Below are positions 45,459-56,608 of a stretch of 64,000 bases of DNA, piece by piece. The position numbers and the translations under genes are program-made. Each line of letters opens with the position of its first letter. Position 1 is the first letter of the stretch. Under the pieces are notes generated by a model. That model saw nothing but the letters and a program-made list of their open reading frames with translations, was not told the DNA's origin and did not search any database. This DNA comes from Ciona intestinalis (Eukaryota > Chordata > Ascidiacea > Phlebobranchia > Cionidae), in contig NC_020176.2 of the NCBI RefSeq assembly GCF_000224145.3, positions 1,116,693 through 1,180,692 of the forward strand, in the 5' to 3' direction.

Positions 45459-46488
45459 GTTACAGATATTTAATTTGTGTGCTTAAGACAATACACAACA
45501 TCAGTTCCGTATTTAAAAATGAAAATAAATCGCCCTTTTCAAAAAATTCAAATGCGGATATAATTTCGCGCCGAATGAAACAAAGCTGATATCGAATAAA
45601 TTACAATGCTGTGCATTGTTTAACTTTGGAATGGGAACTTTAATTTGGTCCCAACTTATATTTTAACAATATAAAAATATTGTACTTGATTTTACTTTAT
45701 TTACAACCATATTTGTTTACAGTATACAAGATAAATCATTTAAATTTATACTGTGAAACTTAAATTGTTTCATATATCTATATCTATATATATATATATA
45801 TATGTATGTATATATATATGTATATATACGGCAGGGTGGAGGAAGATGGGACACATTTTCATTCTGTTTTCTCGTTCCATTTGGTAGTAAACATTAAAAG
45901 AACATTCAAAGAAATAATGGCATTCTCATGATTCCCATAGACCGTTGTTATTGTTTGAAACATGGTCAGTATATTAGGATATTATATGCGAAAGTTGTCC
46001 CATCTCCCCCCACTCTAGTAGCCTATATATTTAAAAAAGTTTTAAAAAAATAAAATAAATTATTTTGGCATAATTGTCGGATAATTATAACGAGCGAGTA
46101 AAAACGACTATCCGAAAATGGAGGGAAACGTAAGTATACGATGGTAAAATCGAGCATAGCCTATAAAAAACGCGAGCGCTCCTTATTTCTTGCGAAAAAG
46201 GTTTAAAATCGTTTTTCTGTCGTTGAAAATTAGCCTGGTTTCGATACTTCAGCAGAGCAGATGGAGCAGAGTATCTTGTTATAGACGAAGAAGCTAAAGT
46301 TAACGCTCAGATGTGTATTAGCGTCAAGGGTATTCGACCGCCTTTTTTCATTTTCGAGGAATGAAAACTAAACCACCACAACAGATGTTAAGATTTTTAT
46401 ATGCATGGTTATAAAGGCGACGTATATCTCATTTTATTAAGAATAACGTTTTATACCTTTAGCCTAATATAAGGGTTTTATAACCAAA
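45459..46488. other. Divergent intergenic region
   Basis: It separates the start of the GKAP gene (minus) from the start of the VWA gene (plus). It holds a (TA)n tract at about 45778-45828 and a complete MITE at 45828-46026. No TATA box is certain for either gene. Confidence 0.5.
45828..46026. mobile_element. TA-flanked MITE
   Basis: Starts ACGGCAGGGTGGAGGAAGAT and ends TGTCCCATCTCCCCCCACTC, inserted at the edge of a TA microsatellite. Confidence 0.85.
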
Positions 46489-49400
46489 ATGTTATTTCGC
46501 AATTTTGTAATTTTTATAGCTGTTGTTGTTTCGGGTATATTTTCTCAAGAAATATTTGAAGACTTGAAACACGAAGGTAGGCTATGTACTTTAGCGTTCA
46601 CTTTATGCATCCTATTTGTTTTAATTAAACATTAGCGTAGATAAAGTTTCAATAAAGTACATATACTTTGGATATTCCCTCCAATTCACGTACTTAAAGC
46701 CTTATTAAGAACCGCAAAAGTGGGTTTGCAAATCCAAGAAAAGATAAAAATGTTAAGAACATTGGCCCTTTCGTGATTCAATTACGAAAAGACCGAATTG
46801 AAGGTTATATCTCAGAAAGCTTTTAAACCATGAAGGCTATATCCGGAACACATTCCGCACCTGTATATAACAACAAAGTATCCAATTCGAAAGGGGAAAT
46901 ATTTAATTGTTGATTCATTTGTGGTTTCCGTACGAAACCAAGCGATCAACCTCAAACATTTTGAGTACAGCGTCTAAGAATTACTGGCACTTCCGCTAAC
47001 GTCCCAAGGCATTCATTATTATACCAGTCTAGACGGTACAATTATTGTCCTACCATCCAATAAACTGGAAAATCATTGCCTGCGGTCATAATAGATTGTC
47101 TAATCACGCAGACGGCTATCTTCATTACATATTAAAACATATAATTATTAAATCGCTGCATTTCAGTCGAGAGTTCATCCGTACGCCATTCCGGAAGTTA
47201 AACCAATATTTTTAGTTTCCTTAAACACTGTGCCTGTATTCGCAAAACACTTTAATCCTATACAGCATTGTAATTTACATTTGCATGTTCTCCCCTTTTT
47301 GGAATTAATAGCTCCGGAGGCTGGGATCTTATAAATCAGTTCTTGTAATACGAAGAAAACAATATTGAAGTATTTTAAAACTGTCTGCTTCCCTGAAAAT
47401 TAATATTTCACTTGAAACAGAATGTCTTCTCGATATTGACTTGATTATCTTACTTGACGGATCGCATTCGGTTAAACTTTCAAATTTCAATATCGTAAAG
47501 GAATGGGTGAAGCAGCTGGCTGCAGGAATGCACATTGGTCACGGACACATACAAATTGGAGTAGTAAGTATTAATACGCCTCAGTTGGCTACGATATTAG
47601 TGATTTTTTGTAAAGACATGAGAACATATATCTTCATGAGTGAAAAAAATAAATGGAACGTATTTATATACTCGCGTGCTGGCCGTGCAACGACGGTTGT
47701 TATAACGCGCGGGTGTTCTGTTTCATATCGTGCCCACTTACAAGTTACCACATATGTGTAACTTTGCTGTGAGCGATTATTTTGCATGTATTCATATAAT
47801 GCACCCATATGGTCATGCTATTTGTTTACCACTTACAGGTTCAGTACTCTCATTGGTACCACAATAGACCGCTCAATAATCAAAGGTATATCAAAACTGA
47901 AATCGAGCTTGGTGAGCATATGAATAAGGACGATTTTGACAGAGCTGTGGATAGAATCAAGGTAACAATACTTTTTATTGTAAATGAAGAGCATCTATGC
48001 ATATCCATTTTCCAATAAACAACTTTTAAACTTTATTGTAGGTATATAGTACAGCACTGAGTTTAGTTGCAGTATTTTTTTACTACATATATATAGTAGG
48101 GTGGGGGAGGATTGGACACCTTTTTATTTTATTTTCCCTTTTTTGGTAGTAAACAAGGAACATTCAAAGAATTATAATACGGTATCTTCACGACTCCCAT
48201 AGGCCGTTGTTAACTGTTTAAAACACGATCAGAATATTTGGATATTATTTGCTGAACTGTCCCATTTTACCCCACAGCACTAGTAAGGTGAAAATATAAA
48301 TTAACATACACCGTATGCAGTACCAAGGATTCAAGACTTACACCGCCCACGCAATAAACAAGACACTTGAATTTGATTTCCTGGGACCCAAGAACCGATA
48401 CCCCGACGCTAAACGAGCGTTGATTCTTTTAACAGATGGAAAAGCAACAGATTCATCGTAAGTTTCATTTTAATAATTTGAAAAAATTAACACTGAATCA
48501 AGACACTATAACGGCAGTCGTTATATAACACTGGGGTTTTCTAACGACACCTCGGCCCTGCTTAATACGGTTACCCCGTATGTAACTTTGTGGGTAATTA
48601 CTTTAAACTGTTTTAAGTCAATTTGAAAGTACGAAACTATCGTCGCTCAGAATTATAAGAAATATTTGTATCATAAAAAGAAACCAGAGAATTGACATCG
48701 TTCTGATTAAAACATTCCAATATACAGGACCACCCAATATAGGTTGAGGTTTATATACACCGCGCTTTTAAATGTTCCAGTTAAATCCACAATCAACTCC
48801 TTTCATGTAACTCATGGCAGAATCCTGAAATGTAAAATGAAACTTTAATTGGATGCTTGTCTTTCCAATGTTGAGGTTTTTTCTTTCAAGTTTTCTCACT
48901 TTTTGCTCGAAACCACATTCTATCACGTTTTATATGCATATCTGGAATTTAAATAACCGAAGGTGACAAATTATTCACTAAGGTTGGGAAAAAGAGACAG
49001 TTTAAACTCATCCGTCTATGTACTCTATATGGTATGATATGCAAACAACATTACGTTATCAGGGTAAATAAAATCTTGTCTGGTCTGAGTTTCAAGTTGG
49101 CAATCACGGCCTACCAGAGATATCTCTATATAGTAGGCCGTGTGGCAATTTACTTTTTGCTAAATTCCGATGGATGTTCGGTTTTGTGATAATATTCAGT
49201 TTGGTAAAAAATGGTCGATTTTATGATAAATGATCAGTTTTATAATAAATGTTCCATTTACACAATAGATAAGACGAAATACTAATATTGCAGCGATACA
49301 TTACTCTGATCTTTATACAGCATTGAATAATGTGTTAATCCGCCTTTAGTGACGTTTTAAATTCGGCGACAATTAAACCGTCGAATTACTTGTTAAGTAA

Positions 49401-52400
49401 GCTGACTTAACAAATGTCAAGTTATTAAATTAATATTTTACATTTGTCTTTCATGATTAAAATAGATACTTGCCGGATGTCATTCAACACGCAGAAAGGG
49501 ACAGAGGGGTTATCATATACGCTGTCGGTGTGGGTGATTTTGACTCCAGTGAGCTACAGCTTATAACACACCATCATGAAAACCGAGAATTTGAACTTGA
49601 AAATTTCGAAGACCTCGATTCGATCGTAAACAGTCTTCAATTTCAACTTGCAACAGGTGTTGTGTTAATGAATATTTAAAACTATATGGGAGCTCTTTCT
49701 ATATTGGGTTTAACAGCCACAGCATATAAACCGATATTTTTTTCATATGATTTTCTCCACAGTGTGTTTTAACGTTTCTTGGTTTACTGTTAAGATAAGT
49801 TATTTACAAAGTTATATAAATCCGGCCCCGCGACTCTAAAAGAGCGTTGTTAATTGTTTAAAACAAGATCAGAAAATGTAAGGTTTAGGTGCCAACGGAA
49901 CCTACCTCACACCACAGTAATATATGTGTTATGTTACAGCTTGCGATTGTGATTTGGAGGGAAGCATTACTGAGGATTGTAATCCATGCTCGGGCGAGTG
50001 CACTTGTAAAACCAATGTTGTGGGCAGAAGATGTGACGCTTGTGCGAATGCCACCTACGGCCTAGGAGACTCCGGATGCCAAGGTTTGGACATAAGCAAT
50101 TACGTTCAATGCGCGGTTAAGGCTCGCCACGCTTTTCTCCTGCGGGCTGTTTGGACTGTGATAAGAGCTGTAATTTTCAAAGCGGCGCAGATTTCAGTAA
50201 AAGGATATCATACCTCGCGAACCAATGATTAGGCAAAGCAACGGCGTTACGAAGATTAAGATCGAGCAATTTTACAAATAGCTTGGCGAGATTTCTTTCA
50301 AGTTACCGACAAGGTCCGCGTTGAGTCCTACTGCAATAAAACGGTACCTTTAACTTTGCGACAAAACTGATCCGAAGTCGCAAGAAACTATAAATCTACT
50401 GTATCAACAACACTATAACCTATTGTTGCCTTTGACGTGCGGGTCAATCCAAAGTTAGTATAGACCAAGTTAGGAAACGGATTGTAAAACAACGAGTCTT
50501 GTTATCCATTGTCTCGCGTCTATGACGTCATAGTCGCCACCATTACGGAGCCCACGGCATAGCATTTTATCATTGCTGGGTGCTGTTTTTCGTTTAAATA
50601 TTGCGATTTTTTAAAAACTAAGCACATCTGCGCGTAAAAATGGTTATCTACTAATGTTATATCTTATCACAATAATAAATCTCACAAAAATAATCAACTT
50701 TTATTGAACACTCAATCGATTAAAGAGTAAAAAAACAGAAAATATCAGGTTTACTAACCAAAAACATAAAAGAACATGTTTAAAATATAAAAATACAAAC
50801 AAAAATAACATTACCATAAATACAAACGCATAACATTACCATAAACTGGTGTATCTAGCTGCAGTTTTGCATGTAAATTGCCGTGATTTTACTTTTTGGC
50901 TCACAAACTTAACACGTATACCCGGCAACGAAACTTAAGGTATCTGTGTAAAATTTGCCTAATATCGAAGTGACATTGAGGAAAACAATACTAAGTTACT
51001 ACTTTTGGTCCTCTGCTTGAATCAGTAAGCTACCTTTTTTGCGTTACGGGTCTTTATGAAATCGGAAAACGCGAACACCTTATCTGCTAGTACTTAAGCA
51101 GTTTGGAGCTGCATGTCCACTCATGTTGGATTATAAATGTAGTAAAGAATGGCTCTGTAGATTCGTAGGTATGATCATATACTATTATGTAAACTAAGCT
51201 GATTGATGCTAGTCTTAATCGCCAACGTAAAGTATCCTGTTAAACCACACTTTACGCCGAAAACCAGTCAAAATATTAATTTACTTCACATTAATTCCTA
51301 GATTTTATATTGTATAACAAGATTTATATTAGAAATTATATTTTTAATGTTAAAACAACCGCTATACGTGTTTTCTAGCTTAGTATCGCTTACAAGAACT
51401 AAATAAACACATGCCGACCATGCATTTGTATAGGCGATTCACGCTCTGTGGGCTCCGTAATGGCGGACACGAGCGCCGTTTCCTAACTTGGTCTATACTA
51501 ACTTTGGGTCAATCTAAGGACTAGCCAGCGGCGACAGCAAGTCACGTAGAGCTAATTCGCTCATTTCCGTTTTATCACTGGAACCGCCGACACGGTTGTC
51601 CTGGCGCGGCGATTTTGTATAAAACGCCTCACGGTGGGTTCGTTACGCCGTGAGTCATGTTTACCAAGTGTCTGGCTGTTGAACTGTGATGTATCGGTTT
51701 ACCGATCGCACATAATCAAAAATTTCCACAGGTATCGTGTTTTTATAATGAGCGATTACGTTACTAAACCAACAGATTAAACGAAAGCTGTTGTTTTGTT
51801 TGTTTTTGCAACAACAAATTTCACCAGCAGCCCAAACTTTTACAACTTTTGAGTAACCTAATTAATGCAACTGATCAAACCAAAAGCCGACATAAATTTT
51901 CCTTACAGCTTGTAAGTGCAATCCGTTGGGAACGATAGATCCTTTAATAGATTGTGACGTCACAACCGGACAGTGTCTTTGCCGGCCTGACGTCACCGGT
52001 CGTGCCTGTGATCGCTGCGTAGAAGGTTTTTATGGTTTCCCTGAGTGCAGACCATGCGAGTGCGGAGGCCACTCTGTCTCTTGCGATCAAGTCACCGGAG
52101 TTTGTACATCATGTGATGGAATGCGAACTGGCGACCACTGCGAAAGGTAAACACGCAAAATGCTGGTTTTCGGATTGCAAAATAATAGCCTGTTGCTTGC
52201 TGTAATAGGTGAGCGATTGGTGCATTTTTCGCAACCGTTTCGTTATTACATAGTTGGCGCTTGTAATTTCTTGTAAAAATAATAGTTTTCCAGTCGTTTT
52301 CTATCACTTTTTGACCCTATACCGTTAAAACATTAAGACAACACTTTACAAAAAAAAAACATTTTTGCTTAAACAACATTATGATTACACCTTTAGATGC

Positions 52401-54797
52401 ATTGCTGGCCACTTCTCCGATAACGATCAATGTGTTCCGTGTAATTGCAACGGAAACATTGATCGTTCAGACCCGGATGCTTGCGACCCAAACACAGGAA
52501 AATGCTTAAAATGTTTGCACAACACACAGGGTCCAAGGTGCGAGCAATGCAAAGATTTCTTCTTTGGCGATGCTTTGAGCAACTCTTGCACAAGTAAGCA
52601 GTTGTTTTTTATCATAGCTTAGCACAAATTTGAAATCTAAACACCATTCACTTTCTATATATTGATGTTTTTGATTTCCGCCACCGAGGCATTTTTAAAT
52701 TTTATTATAAATAGGCATGGTTCCCTTTAATTAGTGCATGTCCACTATGTCCACAATATTCACTACACTATATATAGTGGACATAGCGAACATAGCGGAC
52801 ATAGCGGACATAGTGGACATAGCGGACATAGCGGAGATAGTGGACATAGCGGACACTGTGAATATTGTGGGCAAATAGCGGACATGGTGGACATAGTAGA
52901 CATAGTGAATATTGTGGACATAGCGGACATGCATTAATTAAAGGGGCCGAATGGACATGCCTCGGTTTTAACTTTTGAATCTGGCTTAATTTTGCAGGAT
53001 GCGAGTGTGACGTCACAGGAACCGATTCTTCTACGTGCAACAGCAATGGTGAATGTAGATGTGGTGCAGATGGTGAATGCTCCTGTCTTCCTAACTTCGA
53101 AGGCACTTCATGTGATTCCTGTGTTGCTGGATCGTGGCGGTCGAGCTCCGAACTGGCATGCCAGAAATGCGCCTGTCAAAATATAGGAATTGTGGTGAAC
53201 AGCACATGCGATGCGGTAAGCTTACAATAGGTAATTTTACTCAAAATAATGAAAACAGTCAGCAAATTTACGGGGCATAATGCGTGAATTAGCATTAAAA
53301 ACTTGCTGAATTATTTTTGTATATTCACATCCGCATATGTGATCCCAAAGGCAAATATTTGAATTTTATAACTTAATAGAAAGCAAATAGTTTGTTTAAG
53401 AATTTTAAGTATAATAATGTATGATTTTAGTTAACTATATATAATGATATATGATTGTAGTTTGGCCAAGTATTCCAAGACGTAAACATTTTAAGAGTCT
53501 CATTAGCCTTATGTGGTAATGCGTTGTTAATTAAAGGGCTAGCTGCTGCCGTGACCACCATTAACAGATTAGCTTGACGAATACAACACTTGACGCCAGC
53601 TTAGTGTCAGAGTAAAGGCGGCGTGCCTGTTTGCAAAAATGTTGCGGTTATATATAACGAGTTACGTCATACACAGGCTACTGGTCAGTGCGTTTGTAAA
53701 GGAGAGTACAGAGGAAAATCTTGTGAATCTTGTGCTGCTGGCTACGTGAGAAGAAGCGCTGACGAGGCTTGCACAGGTACACACATTCTTCGAATTAAAT
53801 AAAAATCCACGGAAAAATGTAACTATAATAAATTCCGTGCTTCTAATTCTGCTCTGGTGCTCGTATGGCAGGACGATTCTTGTGTAAAAACACAGTCAGG
53901 ATTCCGTTGGAATAAAAGACTGACGATGTCATTGAGGCAAAATACATATCTCTATAATATTATACAATTTGCTTTGACTTTTGTCTGTTGCGTATTTCAT
54001 AGTACACCATGCAGACCCTAATAAAAAAGTAGTGTTACTATACGAAAAGCCTTTTTGTTGAAACATTTACCGTTTCCTAATAGAACCAGAGCCGACAGAA
54101 CCACCTTCCGCTATTGTACTACCAGTTACACATCGTCCGCGTCCGACGCCGATTCGAGTAAACCCCGGCTGGAGCCCTTGTGTGTCGTGTGGGGGACAAA
54201 AATGGCCGTCGTATTGCCATGGTCGCATGTGTCGACGTAGATGGCCTTACCACCAATTCCAGCCTTCACCTCGTCGATGCTATGCAGGTTTCTAATGTTC
54301 TTGAGTTTCGGTTTTGGTCTATATCATGTTATAGTACTTTGGGGGTAAGATGGAATACTGTTAGCACTAATATCCCATACTTTCTAATCGTGTTTTTTTT
54401 TAAATAAACATCGCCCTTTTAAAATAACCAAATGGGACGAGAAAAATACATATCCTAACTTACCCCCACCCTATGCTATATATTACATGTAAACCTTACA
54501 TGTAAACGTGATTTATTCCCTGTAAAATAAACTTTGAATATCTCGTATATTCCCATATTTCCAGGGAATTGGGGATGTCGTATGAATTACAATCAGTACA
54601 GACCAACTTCCTACACGGGTTATCGGAACAGCCCAAGTTACCGCAGTGCTCCGAGATATATGAACACCTACCAACCATCATATAGGCGACCCTCTTACTA
54701 CCGTGGGTATTACAACCACCCTCGTAGTGGGGGATATCGCTATCGCAACAACTACCAATATAATCAACCTGTAAAATACGGATTATACAGAAGGTGA
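46489..54797 (+). CDS. Secreted VWA, laminin-type EGF protein with Tyr/Arg-rich tail
   Basis: Twelve exons, 46489-46576, 47421-47563, 47839-47961, 48321-48457, 49466-49656, 49940-50083, 51909-52146, 52397-52593, 52998-53215, 53677-53776, 54084-54287 and 54565-54797, join in frame to 671 residues. Residues 1-19 are a signal peptide ([19 protein letters not shown]). The VWA domain, residues 31-227, has the metal-site motifs DGSHS (about 43) and LLTDG. Residues 228-527 are laminin-type EGF repeats with 8-cysteine spacing (CDCDLEG.., CKCNPLGT.., [15 protein letters not shown]..). A Pro-rich linker leads to a CVSCGG..CHGRMC motif (about 552-570). The last 77 residues are very rich in Tyr, Arg, Asn and Pro ([39 protein letters not shown]). 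No transmembrane segment. The end composition is like DOPA-type structural or adhesive proteins, but that is inference. AATAAA lies at 55001, after a SINE. Confidence 0.85.
47690..47775 (-). mobile_element. SINE tail fragment
   Basis: GCAACGACGGTTGTTATAAC, GGGTGTTCTGTTTCATATCG and CAAGTTACCACATATG match the family tail. Confidence 0.65.
48092..48286. mobile_element. TA-flanked MITE in a VWA intron
   Basis: Starts TATAGTAGGGTGGGGGAGGA and ends CCCATTTTACCCCACAGCAC; it ends about 30 bases before the next exon's acceptor. Confidence 0.88.
48505..48600 (-). mobile_element. SINE tail fragment
   Basis: ATAACGGCAGTCGTTATATA and GTATGTAACTTTGTGGGTAA match the family tail. Confidence 0.6.
49105..49142. 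mobile_element. 38-bp terminal palindrome of the CACGGCC TIR family
   Basis: CACGGCCTACCAGAGATATC meets an imperfect inverted copy ending AGTAGGCCGTG, with a 4-bp TA expansion in the centre. The direct repeat TGGCAAT flanks it on both sides. It lies in a VWA-gene intron. Confidence 0.8.
49740..49924. mobile_element. TA-flanked MITE, diverged
   Basis: Keeps CGCGACTCTAAAAGAGCGTT, GTTTAAAACAAGATCAGAAA and a worn right end CCTCACACCACAGTAATATA, directly before the acceptor at 49937-49939. Confidence 0.6.
50450..51506. mobile_element. Non-autonomous hAT-like DNA transposon, 1,057 bp, with 8-bp TSD
   Basis: The ends are inverted repeats: CAAAGTTAGTATAGACCAAG at the left and its reverse complement at the right, continuing to about 32 bases. 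A second inverted block, CCATTACGGAGCCCAC, lies about 80 bases in on the left and 50 on the right. The exact 8-bp direct repeat GGTCAATC flanks it at 50442-50449 and 51507-51514, the target size of hAT elements. There is no transposase frame. It sits in the VWA gene intron between exons 6 and 7. Confidence 0.88.
52684..52966. mobile_element. TIR element with a 9-bp minisatellite core
   Basis: The outer ends CCGAGGCAT and ATGCCTCGG are inverted, and inner arms CCCTTTAATTAGTGCATGTC and TGCATTAATTAAAGGG are also inverted. Between them, about 52776-52935 is a run of 9-base units of type GGACATAGC with GGACATAGT variants. The 9-base unit also occurs inside the arms, so the array probably grew from the arm sequence. 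It ends 31 bases before a VWA-gene exon. Confidence 0.8.
54334..54483. mobile_element. TA-flanked MITE, short copy, last intron of the VWA gene
   Basis: TATAGTACTTTGGGGGTAAG at one end and CCTAACTTACCCCCACCCTA at the other. Confidence 0.8.
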
Positions 54798-54835
54798 ATA
54801 TACATCGCATTTATTTATGTACTTTGGTTTATTTT

Positions 54836-54992
54836 CGCGTGCTTGGAAAACGACAGCAGTCGCTATAACACGAATGTTTTTTTTCAAATCCTTTAAAGAC
54901 ATATACGCCTATAATGGTAGCAGCAACGAGTCTTGAATATATAACCTTCAGGTTAGAAGAAAGCGCACCGTAACCACTGTGCCACGGCGACA
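54836..54992 (-). mobile_element. tRNA-like SINE, internally deleted, in the VWA gene 3' UTR
   Basis: TGGAAAACGACAGCAGTCGC, then AAGACATATACGCCTATAAT and ACCGTAACCACTGTGCCACG; the middle of the family is missing. Confidence 0.75.
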
Positions 54993-55059
54993 CACTTTGA
55001 AATAAAGAATAACGCATCCTAATTTATCTATTGATTTATTATTGGCTATACTATATAGG

Positions 55060-55215
55060 CTAACAATGACAGCTATAACACGATTTTTCTGTTTCATACA
55101 TCTCGTGTCCGCCCTCTATATACATAGGTCCAAACCAATTGGGTTTGGAACTTTACACTAATACCTTCATTATATAGCTCGATGCTGCCACCATTGTGAA
55201 CATAGATATAATTTG
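55060..55215 (-). mobile_element. SINE, diverged
   Basis: AACAATGACAGCTATAACAC, TTTCATACATCTCGTGTCCG and GCTCGATGCTGCCACCATTG blocks in family order. Confidence 0.6.
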
Positions 55216-55289
55216 TCCAACCCAGCGATTTCGAATATCGTCGTGTAAAAATTATTAGCAACGCACGAAAGAATGCGAACGAACAAATT

Positions 55290-55475
55290 CATCTCTAACC
55301 CAGTACCCAGTTGTCCCTGATGGGATTTTTAAATTGTCAACTATAAAGAAAAACAATCACCCACAAAGTTAACTCATAAGCGGGCACGAGATTTATAAAG
55401 GAAAACTTCTGTCCTAATATAAACGTCTGTCGTTCGCGGCCAGCACGCGAAGATAAAGCAAGTTACAATCATTTA
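55290..55475 (+). mobile_element. SINE tail, opposite orientation
   Basis: AATCACCCACAAAGTTAACT, CATAAGCGGGCACGAG, CGTCTGTCGTTCGCGGCCAG and a GTTACAATCATTTA end. Confidence 0.7.
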
Positions 55476-56339
55476 GTTAAAGTTCCACGTTAGCATGTAT
55501 TAAACAGAACGCATATATCTATAGTATATTAGTAAAGAACTTGAACATAGAATAGTTTAATGTTTTGTTGCTGTTAAATACAGCGAATGTTATTTTAATC
55601 CAGACTGTTTGTTGTAGTTTCTTGTCTAGTTCACTCTTAAAATTTAGTTATGCTTTTATTTTATATATAACATTTTTATGTTTGATCCATTTCTAAAAAT
55701 TGATGCAATGCATATAATATTGCATTTATTTTATATCACGCAGTTAAACCACAGAGAAGATTTTTCTGAAAGATGCTTTATTGGGGGAATGTTCGGCATT
55801 CAAAATACTGCTGTAATATAATAACCAAAGAATAAATCGCTATTTCAACATCATGTTAATAAACATATTCAGTATTATAAAGTGAAATTAGCGTTGTTGT
55901 TCCGTTGCATGCTAAGCTATAACAAGGTATAGGTTAGCGCAGAGTGCTTGTATTAGCTTATAAACCTGTAACGGAATAAATACATAATTGGATGTATGCC
56001 ACACGAAGATAAGACAAGTTGCATTCATTCACTTACCATGCTACCAATGTTTGCACGTCCACCAACATAAGGCCATCGCCAATTTAATCTATCTCGAATT
56101 GTGTTTGTTGCCTAAATGGGCAGTCGTGTAAAGGAGGTATACACCAGATACTCACAAAGTTTGAAAGTTACATATATAGAAAAAAGTCAAATCCAATCTA
56201 GTTCAGTTGAATTGTAACAAGAGCTTGACGTTGTTAATAAAAATGAAAAGTTTTGAGGCAAATAAATTAAGTTAACTATTTTTATGTGCAAGAGAATTGT
56301 TTTGGCGTTTGATGTTTGATCTCAATGGAGAAAAGTTTG

Positions 56340-56485
56340 TTTCCTCTGTCATAGGGCGAGACTTAGCAGGGTTTGTAGTTTGGAGCCTTGTCCAAGGACA
56401 CATATGTCCGCTAGCAGCATTCAGTCCTAAACCCCTATTCATTGAAGTATACCGGTAGGCGCGCTGACCACTGTGTAAAGATACC
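56340..56485 (-). mobile_element. SINE head fragment
   Basis: TTGGAGCCTTGTCCAAGGAC, CACATATGTCCGCTAGCAGC and GGTAGGCGCGCTGACCACTG represent the body start and tRNA-like head. Confidence 0.65.
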
Positions 56486-56608
56486 AGAAGCTAAAAATGC
56501 TTTTACCTTAAGTAACAAAGTTTTTCATTAATTACAATTTTATTTTGATGCTTTCAGAGATAAAGAAAAAAAGGCATTTTAAAGTCAGGGAAGTTCGTAA
56601 GAGGACAA

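Larger units (their letters stand above)
54798..56608. other. Convergent intergenic region, no gene seen
   Basis: It lies between the 3' ends of the two extracellular-protein genes. It holds four SINE copies. AATAAA at 55001 (plus) and at 56544-56539 (minus) are the likely poly(A) signals of the two genes. Confidence 0.6.

Noticed and set aside
52734-52935. Regular short repeats that could suggest a CRISPR array or a coding repeat
   Set aside because: The units are 9 bases with no spacers, inside an intron and between inverted repeats: a minisatellite. The His/Ser frames there are by-products.
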